DNA of 64,000 nucleotides from Physcomitrium patens (GCF_000002425.4 NC_037262.1:7096123-7160122), one strand, 5' to 3'. Positions 27,801 to 45,557 are shown, counted from the first letter of the stretch. The notes: a model not told the origin generated them from the sequence alone. Program-made: numbers and translations.

Positions 27801-28871
27801 GTAAGGCACTCTACTCAAAAAAAAATTAAGCAATTTCCTCAACCTAGAGCACTCAAAGTCACTGGTCTAAACCTAATCTACACTAAGAGTTGCAGAGAAT
27901 GCTGAGAGCAGCATTCTATTTACTCGTGATACAGCTGCTTCAAATATCAAACCTCTAGATCACAAAACCCCAACCATACTGTAGCCCAAACACTCGAACC
28001 AGTGAAAGAATCCAGCTGCTCACGGGAATGGTATAGTTAAAAAAATCCTGTTCCAGAGGAACAAAAGCTAGCAGCAAGTATTTCTCTCCAACATATGAAG
28101 TTTCACCAACCAATAAACCGACATGATGTTCTAGGAACTACTCGAGCAAATCCAATCTCAGAAGCTAAAGCAACAGGAGGTACTAATTATCTTACACTCA
28201 GTTCTCATGAGCCCATCAACCAAGAATTACCCTGGAAGAAGGAGAGAATTAAAAATGTAAAAGAACAAAAACAAATATTTTAAAAAGCAAACGAAACCCC
28301 ACTGTTCAAGAATCCCGTGTGCAGATTCATTGGCGGCAATAACTGGCTTCAGCACGACACTCATGAAACCTCCTAATAGCACACAAGAAATCCATAGGTT
28401 ATCAATTTGACAATAGAAAATTCAACTTACGGCAGAATTGTAGCAAACGAGCTTCTCCAGAATAGGTCGCAATTGGAGCAACCCTCGCGCGGCCGAGGTG
28501 GACAAGTCACACCCCCGAAGCTCCAGGCTCTTCAGCCTCGTGAACGGGAGCAAAGTAATCGGGGTAGGGTCGCGAGCGGGCGACCGCAGGACCGCCACCA
28601 CTTGCAAGGCTCCTAGCAGACGCAGCACGCGCCTGAGCTTCTCTAGCGCGCGATGGTCGCCCAAATCGGCCACATAAGCGCGCAGGTAATCGACGGGCGC
28701 GCCGCTGCGCAGCTGCTCCAGCTCTTGCAGTGCCTCCAGGCGCGTCTGCAGGTAGTGCAATCCCACGGGGTTGAGCTTGAGCACCAAAGTCCCATCGAGG
28801 AGATTCCCGGCCTCCTGCTCGATGAAACGAGCCAGTAGCTCCAGGTATCGGTCTCCCGTCACTATCGCCAT
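24826..28871 (-). CDS. LRR protein related to animal STK11IP (LKB1-interacting protein)
   Basis: Predicted 792-residue protein from five exons read on the minus strand: 28871-28431, 27657-27400, 27117-26875, 26518-26333 and 26076-24826. All join in phase 0. The first exon (147 codons) encodes a helical N-terminal region opening MAIVTGDRYLELLARFIEQE and then the strand KSLELRGCDLS. Exons 2 and 3 encode SDS22-like leucine-rich repeats (DTMDLSRNNFAKV, KFLDLGFNHISSV, EALDLSYNIISNF, QTLWLNGNPIS). Exon 4 gives the LDGK-like cap (VDGKLMTKLECWL) and exon 5 starts with KKAIRVASIDD. This order matches plant proteins often annotated as outer arm dynein light chain 1-like, and the N-terminal half of animal STK11IP. 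The last exon encodes a long, low-complexity Ser/Asp/Glu-rich tail ending in basic-serine clusters (RRSSS, RRASSS). In animals STK11IP binds the kinase LKB1 and acts at lysosomes. The plant role is inferred only as a scaffold. Confidence 0.88.
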
Positions 28872-30444
28872 TCATGCTGCCCTTTTCCTTCGGCAGGGTT
28901 CGCAATTCCGCTCCGTCAACCTCCGGCGATAGCCATCCTCATCGTCAACCTTGCTACGCTCCCTCAAACTCCCACCACCCTTGCTGCTGCTGCTGCTCGC
29001 GTTGCATCATCGACGTCGTCAGGTTCCGCCATAGCCAAGCCATTCATTCACTCTCTCTAAGCCTCTTTGGCAAGCTCGCCTCGCGTAATTCAGGGTATCA
29101 TCCGGATATCTACCAATAGCGATATATCCCGAATTTTTTTTGCCACCTGGATAACCTCGATGCCGTTGATCTCCAGCTGCTGACGCATCCTCGTCTATCC
29201 ATCTGCCCTCCCCCGCCCAACTCACAATCCCTACAATGTCCACTTTTCTGCAACGGATCCTATAATTTATGGGCAATTTTTGTGTATCAGCCCAACACAT
29301 GCAAGAAACTTTCCCATGAGTGTTGTGAGTGTTTTCTTGAGTTAAACTGTGTTCTCCCTTAAGAATATCTGAGAAGATGAGATAGTGGTGAGAGTAAAAA
29401 AGTGGGCAATGTTTGAGATTCGTGGTTGTCCTTTGTATTTTTCTCAGCCAAAGTTCAATTGCTTGCAAAGAGACAACATTGACAACAATACATGCTGTGT
29501 TGCGAGTAAGTGCAACTCAACCTTGTCTGCGCTTGCTTCCACTTTTTTGGTAATAACTAATGCTGCTCGCAAACCCCTTGCATTTCGTTGCAACAGTCAC
29601 TGTGTTGACACCCAGTATACAACCTTGCTTACTCTGGAAGTTTTCCAGATCTTAGATTGTAGACTTGTAGATGAAGATGATAAACCAGTTTCTGAGTTGA
29701 AGTGTATGCAAAGTTGCTCTCTTAGGACGTAGAGATGTAGACGACTCTTTTTAAGGTGAGATATGATGTTAAATTGTGAAAATGTGTTGCAATACGATCC
29801 AAGACATTTAGTTACGAAAGATTTGTAAAATATAATAATTGTGAGAACATGATTGAATAGATAATAAATCAATGTTGCCCAACTAAAAATATATATACTA
29901 CCGACCACTCATTTGAGAAGCACCCTTTGTTCTGTCGACACCATTAATACGAACGAGTTGCATGGAGACTCTTTGGGCTCTGGAATCACTTCACATCCAG
30001 CGAGCAGCTGTAAAGCCAACCTTACTCCACAACCACGCAATAATTATCTATTATTTTTCATAAAATTGTAAATTAACTTATTTAGCAAGAGAGAAATGTC
30101 ACGTTCAGAAGCGCGAGCTACAGTCGAGACTGACCCAGGCAGACGGAAGAATTTAAGTTTGGAAGCCCTCAACTAGCAGAATCTGCAACACAAAAGCTTA
30201 GTAATACTTCTAGTCCCGTCAGAACACTCTACACCGCCTGTCTACAGTAAATCCATAATCAATATCTTCACTGTCTTATTGAAACTGCTACAGGCAGCTC
30301 AACGTTTAGGTTATTACTCTGATGGCATTCGGGAAAAGGGTGCAATAACAATGAGCTGCTAGTGTGCGCAATCGTTTTGGAGAAATAATCACTGACTATC
30401 TGCAGCATGCGACAAAGAATGTGGTACGGAACAGATAATCACAT
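28872..30444. other. Intergenic region between two minus-strand genes
   Basis: The left part, to about 29,250, is GC-richer and probably holds the promoter and 5' leader of the LRR gene. The right part is the 3' flank of the aminotransferase gene. Overlapping open frames near 29,019-29,468 (-) and 29,385-29,732 (+) show no recognisable motif. Confidence 0.45.
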
Positions 30445-35085
<4,641 letters not shown>

Positions 35086-36560
35086 TTCTTCCACCGTTCA
35101 CCGCACCAGCAGTTGCTCTTGTCTCTGCCTCCCTCTCCTGCCGATGGCTTTGTTCTTCTCCTACACACCGCTATTCCCTACTCAAAAACCAAAAAAGCTG
35201 TAGGAAAGATCTATCTCATAAAGAGCCCTCGCCTGTCGGACATGCTCTATCGCCGATTCACGAAGCAGAAACGTCGATCTCCTCTATTGCCTTGACAACT
35301 CATCAAACAATGTAAGACCCAAATGCTTCTCCTGCATCCACTCCCCTCTCGTTCATTTATAAGTACCACCTATCTCCTGGGAATAACACATTTCGGAGCT
35401 TCACCGATATTATCCAAATTTTAACTGCATCCAATCGCCGATTGCAATGAAAAGACGAAAATTCAGGAACGACACATCCAGACTTAGAAAGTGCTAACAC
35501 ATTGGCCATTAACACAAACCAAAGGCAGAGGACAACAAAGTTGCCTGTTGTCTCCCCGTCATCTACCCCCAGCCTACTTGTCAGAACCACATCGATACGC
35601 GGCGCCACACATGGCCACCTCACAATCCCGTTCCTGAACAGCAACGCACCTCCGCACTGCATACAAACGACAAAACACAGCTGTAGCAGCATCGGGATAA
35701 ATATCACATCGTCTCTCTCCCTCTCTCGCTCGCTTTACCTCGCCATCACCAACCATTCCTCCAGGTCTCATCTCTTACCTCCGACTACGCTTTCTCCCAC
35801 TGCAGTAATTCAACTCGACGGCCGAATTTAGAGAGCACAAACTATTATAAGAACGTGCCTACGCCGTCTCCTTCCTCCTTCTTCTTCTTCTTCGTCATCA
35901 GCTTCAAATTTTGCTCCCTACCAGTGGTCGCCGTCTCGCGGGGCATGCGCATTTCGGTACGGCATTTCCACGTTCCATACATTTCTGAGTCACTTCCAGG
36001 GCGAGATGTGTTTTTCAACGTGGCCGGGTGATGCACAAGAAACTCCCTTCCCTCACGAGGTCCCCCCCCCCCCCAACCCCAAAGATAAGGTCCGCGCCGG
36101 GGGGTGATGCTGCTGCAGCGGCTGCCGGAGTCCAGTCAGTGGCGACGAGGTTTTGTCCACCGTGGCTCACTCGGAATCATTTTTCCCCTGTAGTAGGCGC
36201 AGTCTTGGGAGTCGTGACTCTTGGTACACGTAAGCCTCGGACAACGTATGACGTGGCACGCATGAACCCCATGGTGGACTTATGGGAACTCGTGCAATTG
36301 GGCATTGCGATCTGTGGCATATCCATCCATTTCTTGGCTCATGCTTCCTTGTTTCCATATTCCTTAGTTCCAATGTTGCTATGTTCTCTTGTTCCCATGT
36401 CCCCTGGTTTCTTAGTTTTTATATTCCTATGTTTGTTTGTTCCCCCACGTACCTTGAGTTCTCTTCTTCATTGTGAATTAGAATACTTCTTTGTTTCTTT
36501 GTATTACACCCAAGTTGTCTTATGTAATAGATATGAAAGATGTTGTTGTAACTAACTTAT
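35086..36560. other. Upstream flank of the aminotransferase gene
   Basis: GC-balanced promoter and leader zone with pyrimidine-rich tracts. A C run at about 36,061-36,074 and a degenerate repeat of units like ttgttcccatgtccc at about 36,340-36,450 stand out. A 175-codon plus-strand open frame crosses both and is not a credible gene. Confidence 0.45.
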
Positions 36561-37132
36561 TTGGAAAATAAATTATAGTGTTTGTACATGATATCAAGAA
36601 GGAGAAGAATAAAGGTGTTTACTAAAAATGTTAGAGCTTTCACTAATTGTAGTTGCCCACGAGTAAAGGGTTATTGTAATATTGCAATTTTTTATTATTT
36701 TAATTTGAGGAGTTTTTATGAGTAAAAAAATCTTTCTTTTTTAAAATTACTGGAATGATTGCATATTTTATATACATTATTTTTTTTAAATTTAGGATCC
36801 AATGCAGTTTTAATTTTTTTGGATAATTTTGATTCATGAGTTTTATTTTATGATTTTAGTAGAAAACAACTATATCTTTTAAGGGCATTTTTAAAACTTT
36901 TGTTGCCTTTATAATGAATCATTTGCTTGTCATAAATAAAAAGTTATAGAGTTTAATAATTATTATACTAATGAAAAAGTTTCACTGATTTTTAATAGTT
37001 TTTATATTTAAAATTGATTTTTTTCTAAATGATAACAATGGGATACTAAGCATTAGTTTATGATATTAATATTGATAAAAATTATACTAAAAGTCATTTT
37101 CATCTTCAAGTGAGATATGTGTATATTTCATA

Positions 37133-37178
<46 letters not shown>

Positions 37179-37219
37179 TATATAATTGATTAAAGTAACT
37201 TCAAAATAGTTGTTTGAAT

Positions 37220-37250
<31 letters not shown>

Positions 37251-39855
37251 GTTATATGTATGTATATACATATATATAACTATATAAATATATATATATA
37301 TATAGCAACTTTGATATAAGATAAAGAGACAAAAATGCATTTTGATTGGTTGTTTAAGGAAACTTTGGGAAAGTGGGAGCACCAAGTTGACAGAACTATC
37401 AAGATTTCCAATAACAAAGTTATTGAGATCTAATCACAGCTTCTGCATTGACATTACTGATGGAGGTTTTGGTGCATACATTTAATCAGGATTTCTGATG
37501 GCCACTACATACATTTTCTATGCCCAATTGAAGTGAGTAAGTGCAATTAGATGATATCAATGTACAATTTCGGATATTTATTTTTGAAGTTATATATTAT
37601 TTGAGATGCATTTAGATTGATGAAATTTTTTAGAAAATTTTAGAAGCTTATTGTCAAAACTTAAATAAAATATCTTATTACTTTCTTCTTGTACCATGTG
37701 CAAAAAGATACTAGGAATTTATTGCCTTAACTTCTTGTTTTATACACAATACAAATGAATAGAAAAGTATGGTGTTGCTAATATCACCACACTATTTTTA
37801 ATTTTTTTTAATTGAGGGAACAACTTATTTTTATTAACTTTTCATATATATTCTTTTGCATAGTTTGAAAAAAAGAATACATATTGATATAGAAAAAATT
37901 AAAGAAATATGTTGAGTTGATGATGGGTGATGGTAATAATAACAAAAATTGTTGTGGTATTAGCAATATCCTAAAAGTAAAGTCATTTTTAGACTAACCA
38001 ACTTTTTTGTCTAACTTGTCTATTTTCTTACAAGTTGTTATTTGTTTTGGGATATTTATTTAATTGAGTAATTTATTCAAAATCTTATTAATTTTTTGTC
38101 CATATTCAAATCATAGAATTTCATATAGTGATTTGACAAAGATTACCATAAAAATAGTTATTCTAGATTTTTTTTTTGTACTAGTTTGATTGTTTGTTTG
38201 TTTTTCTTTCTTCTTTTTATTTTTTTAATTTTTTTTAATTTTTTAAATTTCTTTTGATTAAAATATATCCTTAGAAATAGAAATTTTAATTATTTTAATT
38301 CTTTTAGTCATGGCTAATTTTTTCACATTTTATTTAAATCATTTTAATTTTTAAGATACATCTTAACTAGTGTATCCAAAACAAAAAAGTAAAAAGTAAC
38401 GAAATTTAAAAAATATATAAAAATATAGAAGTTAGAAAAGCAACATCAATGCTTAATTTTATGTTAGTATGTTTTATAAAATTTTCCTTAAATAAACTTT
38501 TCATTGCTAAAGGTAAGCAAATTGTCAACATCCACTTTGTAAAATAAAATTACATAAAATCAGAGTATTAGGGATTATTGTGAATGTTTAAAAATAATAA
38601 TGACAATAATGAATTATTGTGTTTGAGATAGACAAAAATGCCTTCACTTTTAAAACACCTCTGAAAACAATTTAGAACAATCTTTTATTCATACATATAT
38701 GGCTTGAAGAGCACCATGACAATATAGAAAATAATCACATTACTTGTTAGAAACCTCCTAAGAATTAAGACAAAAATAAATTTACTTTAATATAGTAAAT
38801 AAGAAAAAGAATTATTTTTAGACGTCATTAATGCTTTTTAGAAATTAAAGCAAGATATTTTTTAATAAAAAAATCAACTTAATATCTTATAGTCATACCC
38901 CTAAACAAATAATCTAGTGCACATATAAAGAAATACAAATGAGAAAATATTTTAACATAAACATAAAATAAAGAGACTAGATAAAAATATGATTTTTTTA
39001 TTTAATTTTTTTTTTGACAAACCTTGGATATAAAGATTCTAAGATCAATTTAAGATAATTTGAACAGAATTATGTATTTTGAAATTTCTTAGTTATTGTT
39101 AATATCTGTTTTAAAATTGATTTATTATTTTGGATATGTAGAATTTCAAGTTTAAATAAATAATAAAAAGATTAGATATACATGCACATGCACATACCTA
39201 TTTGAAAATTCTAAAATCAGAATATATAAATAAGTGTTGATAAATTGAAAATCACTGTGATGTTCATATCCAACTTGAAAATTACATCCAAAGGATATCA
39301 CTGTTAAAAAGTATGTACATCTAAAAGCACCTTTTGTTTTTATGATTCACATTATACATAACAGTGAGTATCATTTTAAAAAATCGATTTTTGGAATTAA
39401 CATGTCGTTAAGTTCCTTGGTCACTAACTGCTCAGGATAATTTGATGATCATCTTGATTTACAATTGCTATTAGTGAGTCAAATCATACAATCAATATTT
39501 GTATCTGATTACATGGCGAGGGCTGCACAAAATGGGTGGGACAAAGTGAAATAAAAATATCAGCATACATGAAGTGATGTAAATTTTAAGACCACAAATT
39601 AACTTGCAAGACTTTTGCTCGTCTGGTGCATGTCAAAGAGTATTGTGTTATAAATGCAAAAATTTGTAAACATTTGCTTTGTGTTCTACAACTGCGTGAA
39701 CATTTGTGTTCTACTATATCCAAGATATCAGTTCTACTGTGAATATGATAAGAACACGAATTTATAGAGGTTTGAAAGAATGTAATCAGGATTGCTCACT
39801 GCTGTCCCTAGCACGGTCTACAATTCAGATGGGAGTTGGTTGCATCAAATAATAT
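36561..39855. other. AT-rich gap, no gene
   Basis: Strongly AT-rich DNA with TA microsatellites between 37,138 and 37,310. Nothing coding is supported. The last few hundred bases probably include the 3' UTR of the F-box gene to the right. Confidence 0.6.
37138..37310. repeat. Cluster of (TA)n runs
   Basis: Three TA runs (37,138-37,173, about 37,228-37,252 and about 37,284-37,304) with partly self-complementary DNA between them, able to form cruciforms. Confidence 0.8.
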
Positions 39856-40195
39856 CTAGCTACGATAACTCCAAGGTGGGCAGTGATAGAAGCCGTCCCA
39901 GTGTAATCCATTGTTGTTTCCTCTGATACTCAATGTGGGAGCCACCTTATTCAACTGCGATATCGCTGATTTACTGGCACTCTGGCCCTTAACTGAATTC
40001 GGAATAGTCAGCACGCGCAAGCTTGTCCCATGAGCCTGTATTTGGCAAACCACACAGATGAGGATGAGGCATGTGAAACTACCAGATAACTACCAGATAC
40101 TGATAAGACTTCTGACTTCCAACCAACCATCGGTGCCTGATACGCAATCACTATTCATAGAGCAATAATCATGTAGGTTCGATCTCTCTCTTGAT

Positions 40196-40266
<71 letters not shown>

Positions 40267-43200
40267 AAGTTTGCATCTGGGATAAAAATGTAGAACCAAC
40301 CTGGACATGTTGAAGGACCGACTGCATTACACCAGAAGTCAATTTCGAGCAGGCAAGTAGGTCTAAAAATAACAGTGACGAACCAAGTCGCTGAAATAAT
40401 AATACAATTGCATTATCTGTCAAGGCTGTGCATCCATTAAGCTCCAGCACCTCAATCTTTGTACAATGGAATACGAGTGCCCTGCCAAAAAACGAGGCAT
40501 CTTCTTCAACATCTACATTCCCGGTTTACACAAATGTCAACGGAGCCAGCCTAATCAGGGTTCGAGTACCACTGCACTCACCCTACAGCAGAGTAAATTA
40601 AGATTTCAGAGCGAACCGTATTGATAAGACGTACCTGATGGAGGAAATTGTGATTTTGCAGCAACCTCCAAGACTTAATACACGGAGTTCCGGACAACCT
40701 TCTGCTAAAGCTATAACACCCCAGTCAGTCACGCCCAACTGCTTCGACAATGGTCCTGCTCTTCGCATCCTCCAGCCCTAGTCCACAGTGGATATTATAC
40801 GAAATACAGAATTGATCAGTTTCAGTACCCTTCTACGCATACACTGTCATTGTAAATCATGATTGGAAATGATTACTACTATCTGATAGCATATAAGTTA
40901 CACAAACTTGATATGATCCTGAAAAATCTCCATCTCACATAGATAAGATTAGTTTGCAATTGTAACAAACTCTAGTAGCTATTTAGGTATTAAAAAATCC
41001 ATGCACGTTCCTTGCACTGTTCAATCTGTTTAGCAGACTTGAACTCACATTACTGTTACTATAATTCAGATTTTCTGAGATGCCAAGATTACATTTCATC
41101 GAAGACATGTGGAAACGTGTGAATAATACTCGATGTCTTGAATCATTGAGAACATCAGTACCTGGAAAAACAACCTCACAAGCTTAGAGCAGTGACGGCC
41201 GATTTCTGTAAGAATGCGATCGTTTGCTGCAGGCAGCGCAAGCTGTTCAAGCTGCTCCAAATGCTTCACTAATCGGCAGAGAACTATTTCTTCCCTCTGC
41301 CAAACATCATTAAAGAGTAGGTTAAATGCCTACAATTGATACAGATGCTAAACCAAGTGAATCCATCAAAACGAGTGCACCGATGAACGGCATGATTTTA
41401 AAATAACTACATGCTTACCTCAGAGAGCTTGTAATTGTGCTGGTGCCCATGTGACAAGTCCAGCGATTTGAGATTGATGCACCACTCAGAAATATAATAC
41501 CAGCTGCCTTGGAAAGAAGTTTGAGCGTGCAGATGCCGGATTTGGTGTCCCTTATACTTCATCAGATCTTGGGCGGGCAATAGATCCCAGTGCACTGAGG
41601 CATGCAGACTTAAGTAGAGCCGAATAGAAACCAAGGACGGGGGCATCAAAGCTGATAGGGTTTGTTTTGAATACATCTCAGCCACCTCTACCCCAATACT
41701 GTAACCCGCTTTGTCTGCTGCAATTTTTGGAGGGACTGCGAGATTGGAGGAGCACAAAGATAGGTCTTGCAAACATTGACATGACTGGAACAAATGGAGA
41801 ACTGAACTCCAACCCAGCGCAGGACTACTGATATGCAACAAGGTAAGAGATGACCAAGTGTGCAGCAGTTTATCAAAACAGGTTTCACTGATAAGGGAAT
41901 CTGCATCTAGAATCAATCGCTCAAGTTTGGGACAGCGTTGACACACAGTACCCACAAAATCATCTGTGATGGACGGTGGTAAGGTCCGGCTACTGGGAGT
42001 GGAGTGTACAGCAGTGCTGCAGCCAGTCGTATGTAAGTCCAAAGTTACCAAGTTACCGGGCAGGTGATGCACAAGGTTCTGTAAATTGCTACTGATTAGA
42101 GGAGGATCTGATGCGATTGTCAAATGTTGCAACCGTGTCAATTTGGAAAACATGCCTTGAATGTCATCACCAGTTAGCTGCTTCAAACTGACCACACAAG
42201 CTTACATCAATTTAAGACAGAAGGACGTAATTAAAACACAACTGAAACCTCATTTGCATGTAAATAATAATACCAACCCATATTTACAAGTGCCTTCAAA
42301 TTTAACACACCATGGGTTCCTGCTTAGCATTATGCAAGACTACCTGGGCCAGCCATCAGGTGCAAAAATCAGTAAAATGAAAGCTCACCCCCGTAATTCA
42401 ATCGACTCAATAGTGGACGCATGCTTCTTCGCCAACTCCATAAGCTGCAAATCTGTCTACAAAGAAAGAACAATTTTGAGATGATTTGTCAACTTCCGGA
42501 GTAAGACTGTTCATGATCGCCTCCATTTTAAACAGAGATAAACACCATTCACATATAACAGCAAGGATGCGAGAATGACTTCTAATGAGAGTAATAAAAT
42601 AATAGTCCACAATCCACACTTTTATGCACATTAACATATTACACCTACAAATACCACAAGTTAGTGAATCTGAGGCAGGAGAACATACAGAGAAAAAGCT
42701 CTTTGACTCACCACGGAACCCCAGGGCTTGTCACGGACGCTGAAGAGTGGAGGCGTCAAGTCATGCACCTGCAACTCCAAGATTCAGTTATTTTCAGAAT
42801 AACAACACAATCCTGAAAATTGTCATCCTACTATAACCCAGATAAAAACGAGCAGAATGATTCTGATTCCAACCCGTGGAAGGTAAGAAGATTAATTACT
42901 CACATCACAGTCATAACTATGCAAAGATTGTAACGAGCCATATGCAGCAACCACTTGCCTCCTCGAAGAAATGGAAACCTAACCCGAAGGATGCTCAAAA
43001 TTTGCAAATCCTTGTCTGAGAAAGGGGAGGTGAATTCAAATGCACGTACCAAATTTTCCTGACAAAGACGTCTCCAACGTCGGCAAACGAGCGACACCAC
43101 GCTGAGAAGCACCCGAGACTGAATTCGTTGCAGAATATTTAGCAGCGTGTCATCGCCCAGAGAATTGGTTATGGCCGTGTCCTCTCCAATTTCCTCCCCC

Positions 43201-43268
43201 TTGGGTCCAGCCATAACTCCCAACTCATTCCGCCCTTTCCGTCTTTTCTTCGGACGCAATGTGCTCAT
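39856..43268 (-). CDS. F-box/LRR protein
   Basis: Predicted 604-residue substrate adaptor of an SCF-type ubiquitin ligase. Nine exons on the minus strand join in phase: 43268-43050, 42978-42904, 42768-42712, 42444-42389, 42187-41419, 41296-41162, 40777-40635, 40481-40301 and 40035-39856. A basic N-terminus is followed by an F-box at about residues 36-73 (SLGDDTLLNILQRI, then VVSLVCRRWRRLC). The rest is a set of leucine-rich repeats of the amn1/cysteine-containing kind, for example CPELRVLSLGGCCKIT and TKIEVLELNGCTALTDNAIV. The first intron is only 71 bp and lies inside an open frame, so automatic calling could read through it. Target protein and pathway cannot be told from sequence, and I cannot assign it to a named plant F-box group. 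Confidence 0.85.
40195..40266. repeat. Compound (CA)n(TA)n(TG)n microsatellite
   Basis: CA repeat, then TA repeat, then TG repeat, giving an almost perfect palindrome. It lies in the last intron of the F-box/LRR gene. Confidence 0.9.
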
Positions 43269-44337
43269 TTCCCGCTAGTGGAATCAATACGACCGAAACT
43301 GCTAACAAACTGCCGCCTATGTCACAAACCTCGGAGGTTCATCACCAATAGCTCTGACACCGTCTCGACAACATAACATGCACAGAACTATGCTTCAACG
43401 CCCACTTCCTCAATCACACCCACACCACTCTCCCTCACAATAAAACACAATCATACTACCAAAATCAGCTTTGATTCTTTCCCACAAACTCAAACCACAA
43501 GTCAATTGCACTACTCGTCACCATCCATACAAATTTATTTATTTTCCTAAAAACCTCCATAACGTCAACGTCACCCACAAATTGCCAAAACATGAACTTG
43601 TCAGCCCTCACTCGAGCACATCACACAACATGAAGCCGAATTCAGATCCAGCACCCCCATCCTGGGGATTCGACACACACACAAGCTCTAAGTCACTTAC
43701 CAAAGGCCAACTCGGCAGAACCTGAAGATCTAGGGGACGTCACAACACTGTTACCAATTCCCTGAAAACGGCCATACACCTCTCAACTCAAAGCTCCAAG
43801 CCATCGACCCACGAGTTGGGTTGCGGTGAATCTACTCGCAAGTCCCGCACAACCCTCCGACTGCAAAAAAAAAAGAAAAAGAAAAAGAAAAGAAAGAAAA
43901 CGAAAACGAAAAAACAAAAACAAAAAAAAAGGGGGAAGAGAAAGAGAAGGCAAAAAAGGCAGAATGACGTGCCGGAATGCATTCGCGTGGGATGAGTGGC
44001 GCGGCGCGTAAGCAAAGGAAGTGGATGCAACCGCAGGCCACCTCACAAGACCCTGTCCGCCCTGCTCAGCTGCTCCTTTTGGTCCTTCTCACTTGTCAAT
44101 TCAATTGTGGTTTTCTCCATGTCCATGTTTATGTCCGCGTCGTCCACGATTTTACCGCGAGGGTATCAGCAGCAGCGCAGCATCCATGACTCCAGCACTC
44201 TTTGGCTTGGCTTTGGCTTGGCTGGATTAGAATGACGATTAGAAAGAAGGAAATGGGAATCGGCGAGAATCAAGGGATGGATCAGTGAGGAAGAAGAAGG
44301 ATGTGAAGAAATAGGAGATGAAGCTGGGCCATGAAAC
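43269..44337. other. Upstream flank of the F-box gene
   Basis: Promoter-like region. A purine-rich tract at about 43,864-43,950 creates low-complexity Lys/Arg/Phe-rich open frames on both strands, which I treat as spurious. Confidence 0.45.
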
Positions 44338-44588
44338 TGTTGAGAATGTTTAGAAAAAACACAAGAGTAATAGTAAGTCATACACACACACAAGTAGTAG
44401 TAAGTCATACACACAAGGGTTTCTAAGGAGAGAGAGCTTCAGACATACAAAAATCTATTGATCTCGTTGTGTCTAGTATACAAGAAGAGAGAAGATAAGA
44501 GGATGAAGGAAAAATTGTAGCCATAGTAATTATTGTAGTCTACAGTAAATATTATGGAGAGCGTCGGCTACATTTAATGATCTCAACA
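44338..44588 (-). repeat. Copia LTR, minus orientation
   Basis: 251-bp LTR with TG...CA ends. On the minus strand it is preceded by a purine-rich tract (GCGAGGAGGAG) of the kind used to prime plus-strand DNA in this class, and followed by the flank GTTTC. Confidence 0.85.
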
Positions 44589-44798
44589 CTCCTCCTCGCT
44601 CATCATAATATTTATATAATATAAAATTTATATAGATTTATGATCTATACTTTTCTGTGATCTTGTAAGATCAAGAATTGTTGCCTCATTAAAACCTTAT
44701 CTAGGAAAATCTTATTTTATTTAAGGATAAAACCATAGATGAAGGAAAAAGAGTACAACATCATTTTCTTTAATTATTTAAAGAGCTTATTAACTTTC

Positions 44799-45155
44799 TT
44801 ATTCAAGAAAAGCAAGTCGCCGCATACTAATGCCATAAGTAAGTCGACGATGATTGCTTAATGGGAGAGCTTTGGTGAAGAGATCAGCAAGGTTATTTGT
44901 AGATTCAATTTTCTTAATTATAAGTGCTTGATAAGTAATCAAGTCATGAGTATAACTAAAATACTTTGGATCAATATGCTTTGTCTTGTCACCTTTAATG
45001 AAACCAACTTGCATCTGTGCAATATAAGCACTATTATCTTCATGCAAGATAGTTGAAGAATCATCATATGAAAATCCATAGGTTGTTTGAATGAATTTAT
45101 TAATTGATCGCAACCAAATACATTCTCGGGATGCTTCATAGTTATAGTTAGACAC
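44799..45155 (-). pseudogene. Copia RNase H remnant
   Basis: Part of the fossil element. The block TKHIDPKYF and the terminal NLADLFTKALP are typical of the Copia RNase H C-terminus, lying just before the LTR in the expected order. Confidence 0.85.
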
Positions 45156-45282
45156 TAAGCAAAGGTAGCAAAAAGCAACAGATGAGTTGTAGCGAAATGA
45201 GAGAGAAGAGAGGAGATGAGAGGTGAAGCTTTGGGCAATGCTTTGAGGGAGCGAGAGAGAGAGTGAGGGGCTTCATGGTTTC

Positions 45283-45557
45283 TGTTGAGATCATTAAATG
45301 TAGCCGACACTCTCCATAATATTTACTGTACACTACAATAATTACTATAGCTACAATATTTAGAGTCTAGTGGAGAAGTACTGTTCATCATCTTGTCTTC
45401 TCTCTTCTTGTATACAAGACACAACCAGATCAATAGATTTTTGTGTGTGTAAAGCTCTCTCTCTTTAGAAACCCTTGTGTGTGTATGACTTACTACTACT
45501 CGTGTGTGTGTGTATGACTTACTATTACTCTTGTGTTTTTTCTAAACATTCTCAACA
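45283..45557 (+). repeat. Copia LTR, plus orientation
   Basis: 275-bp LTR, the inverted partner of the one at 44,338-44,588. It is preceded by GTTTC. No clear primer-binding site for initiator tRNA-Met follows it. Confidence 0.85.

Noticed and set aside
36028-36555. A 175-codon plus-strand open frame
   Set aside because: It runs through a C run and a degenerate repeat, has no recognisable domain, and its codon texture is that of the repeat.
40540-40590. A tRNA B-box-like string ggttcgagtacc
   Set aside because: No acceptor stem, A box or cloverleaf can be formed around it, and it lies in an F-box gene intron.
43050-43268. Reading the F-box exon straight through to a stop at 42,900
   Set aside because: The read-through frame cannot join the downstream LRR exons, whereas removing the 71-bp intron gives phase-matched exons.
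43788-44046. Lys/Arg-rich and Phe-rich open frames on both strands
   Set aside because: They come from a purine-rich low-complexity tract, not from coding sequence.
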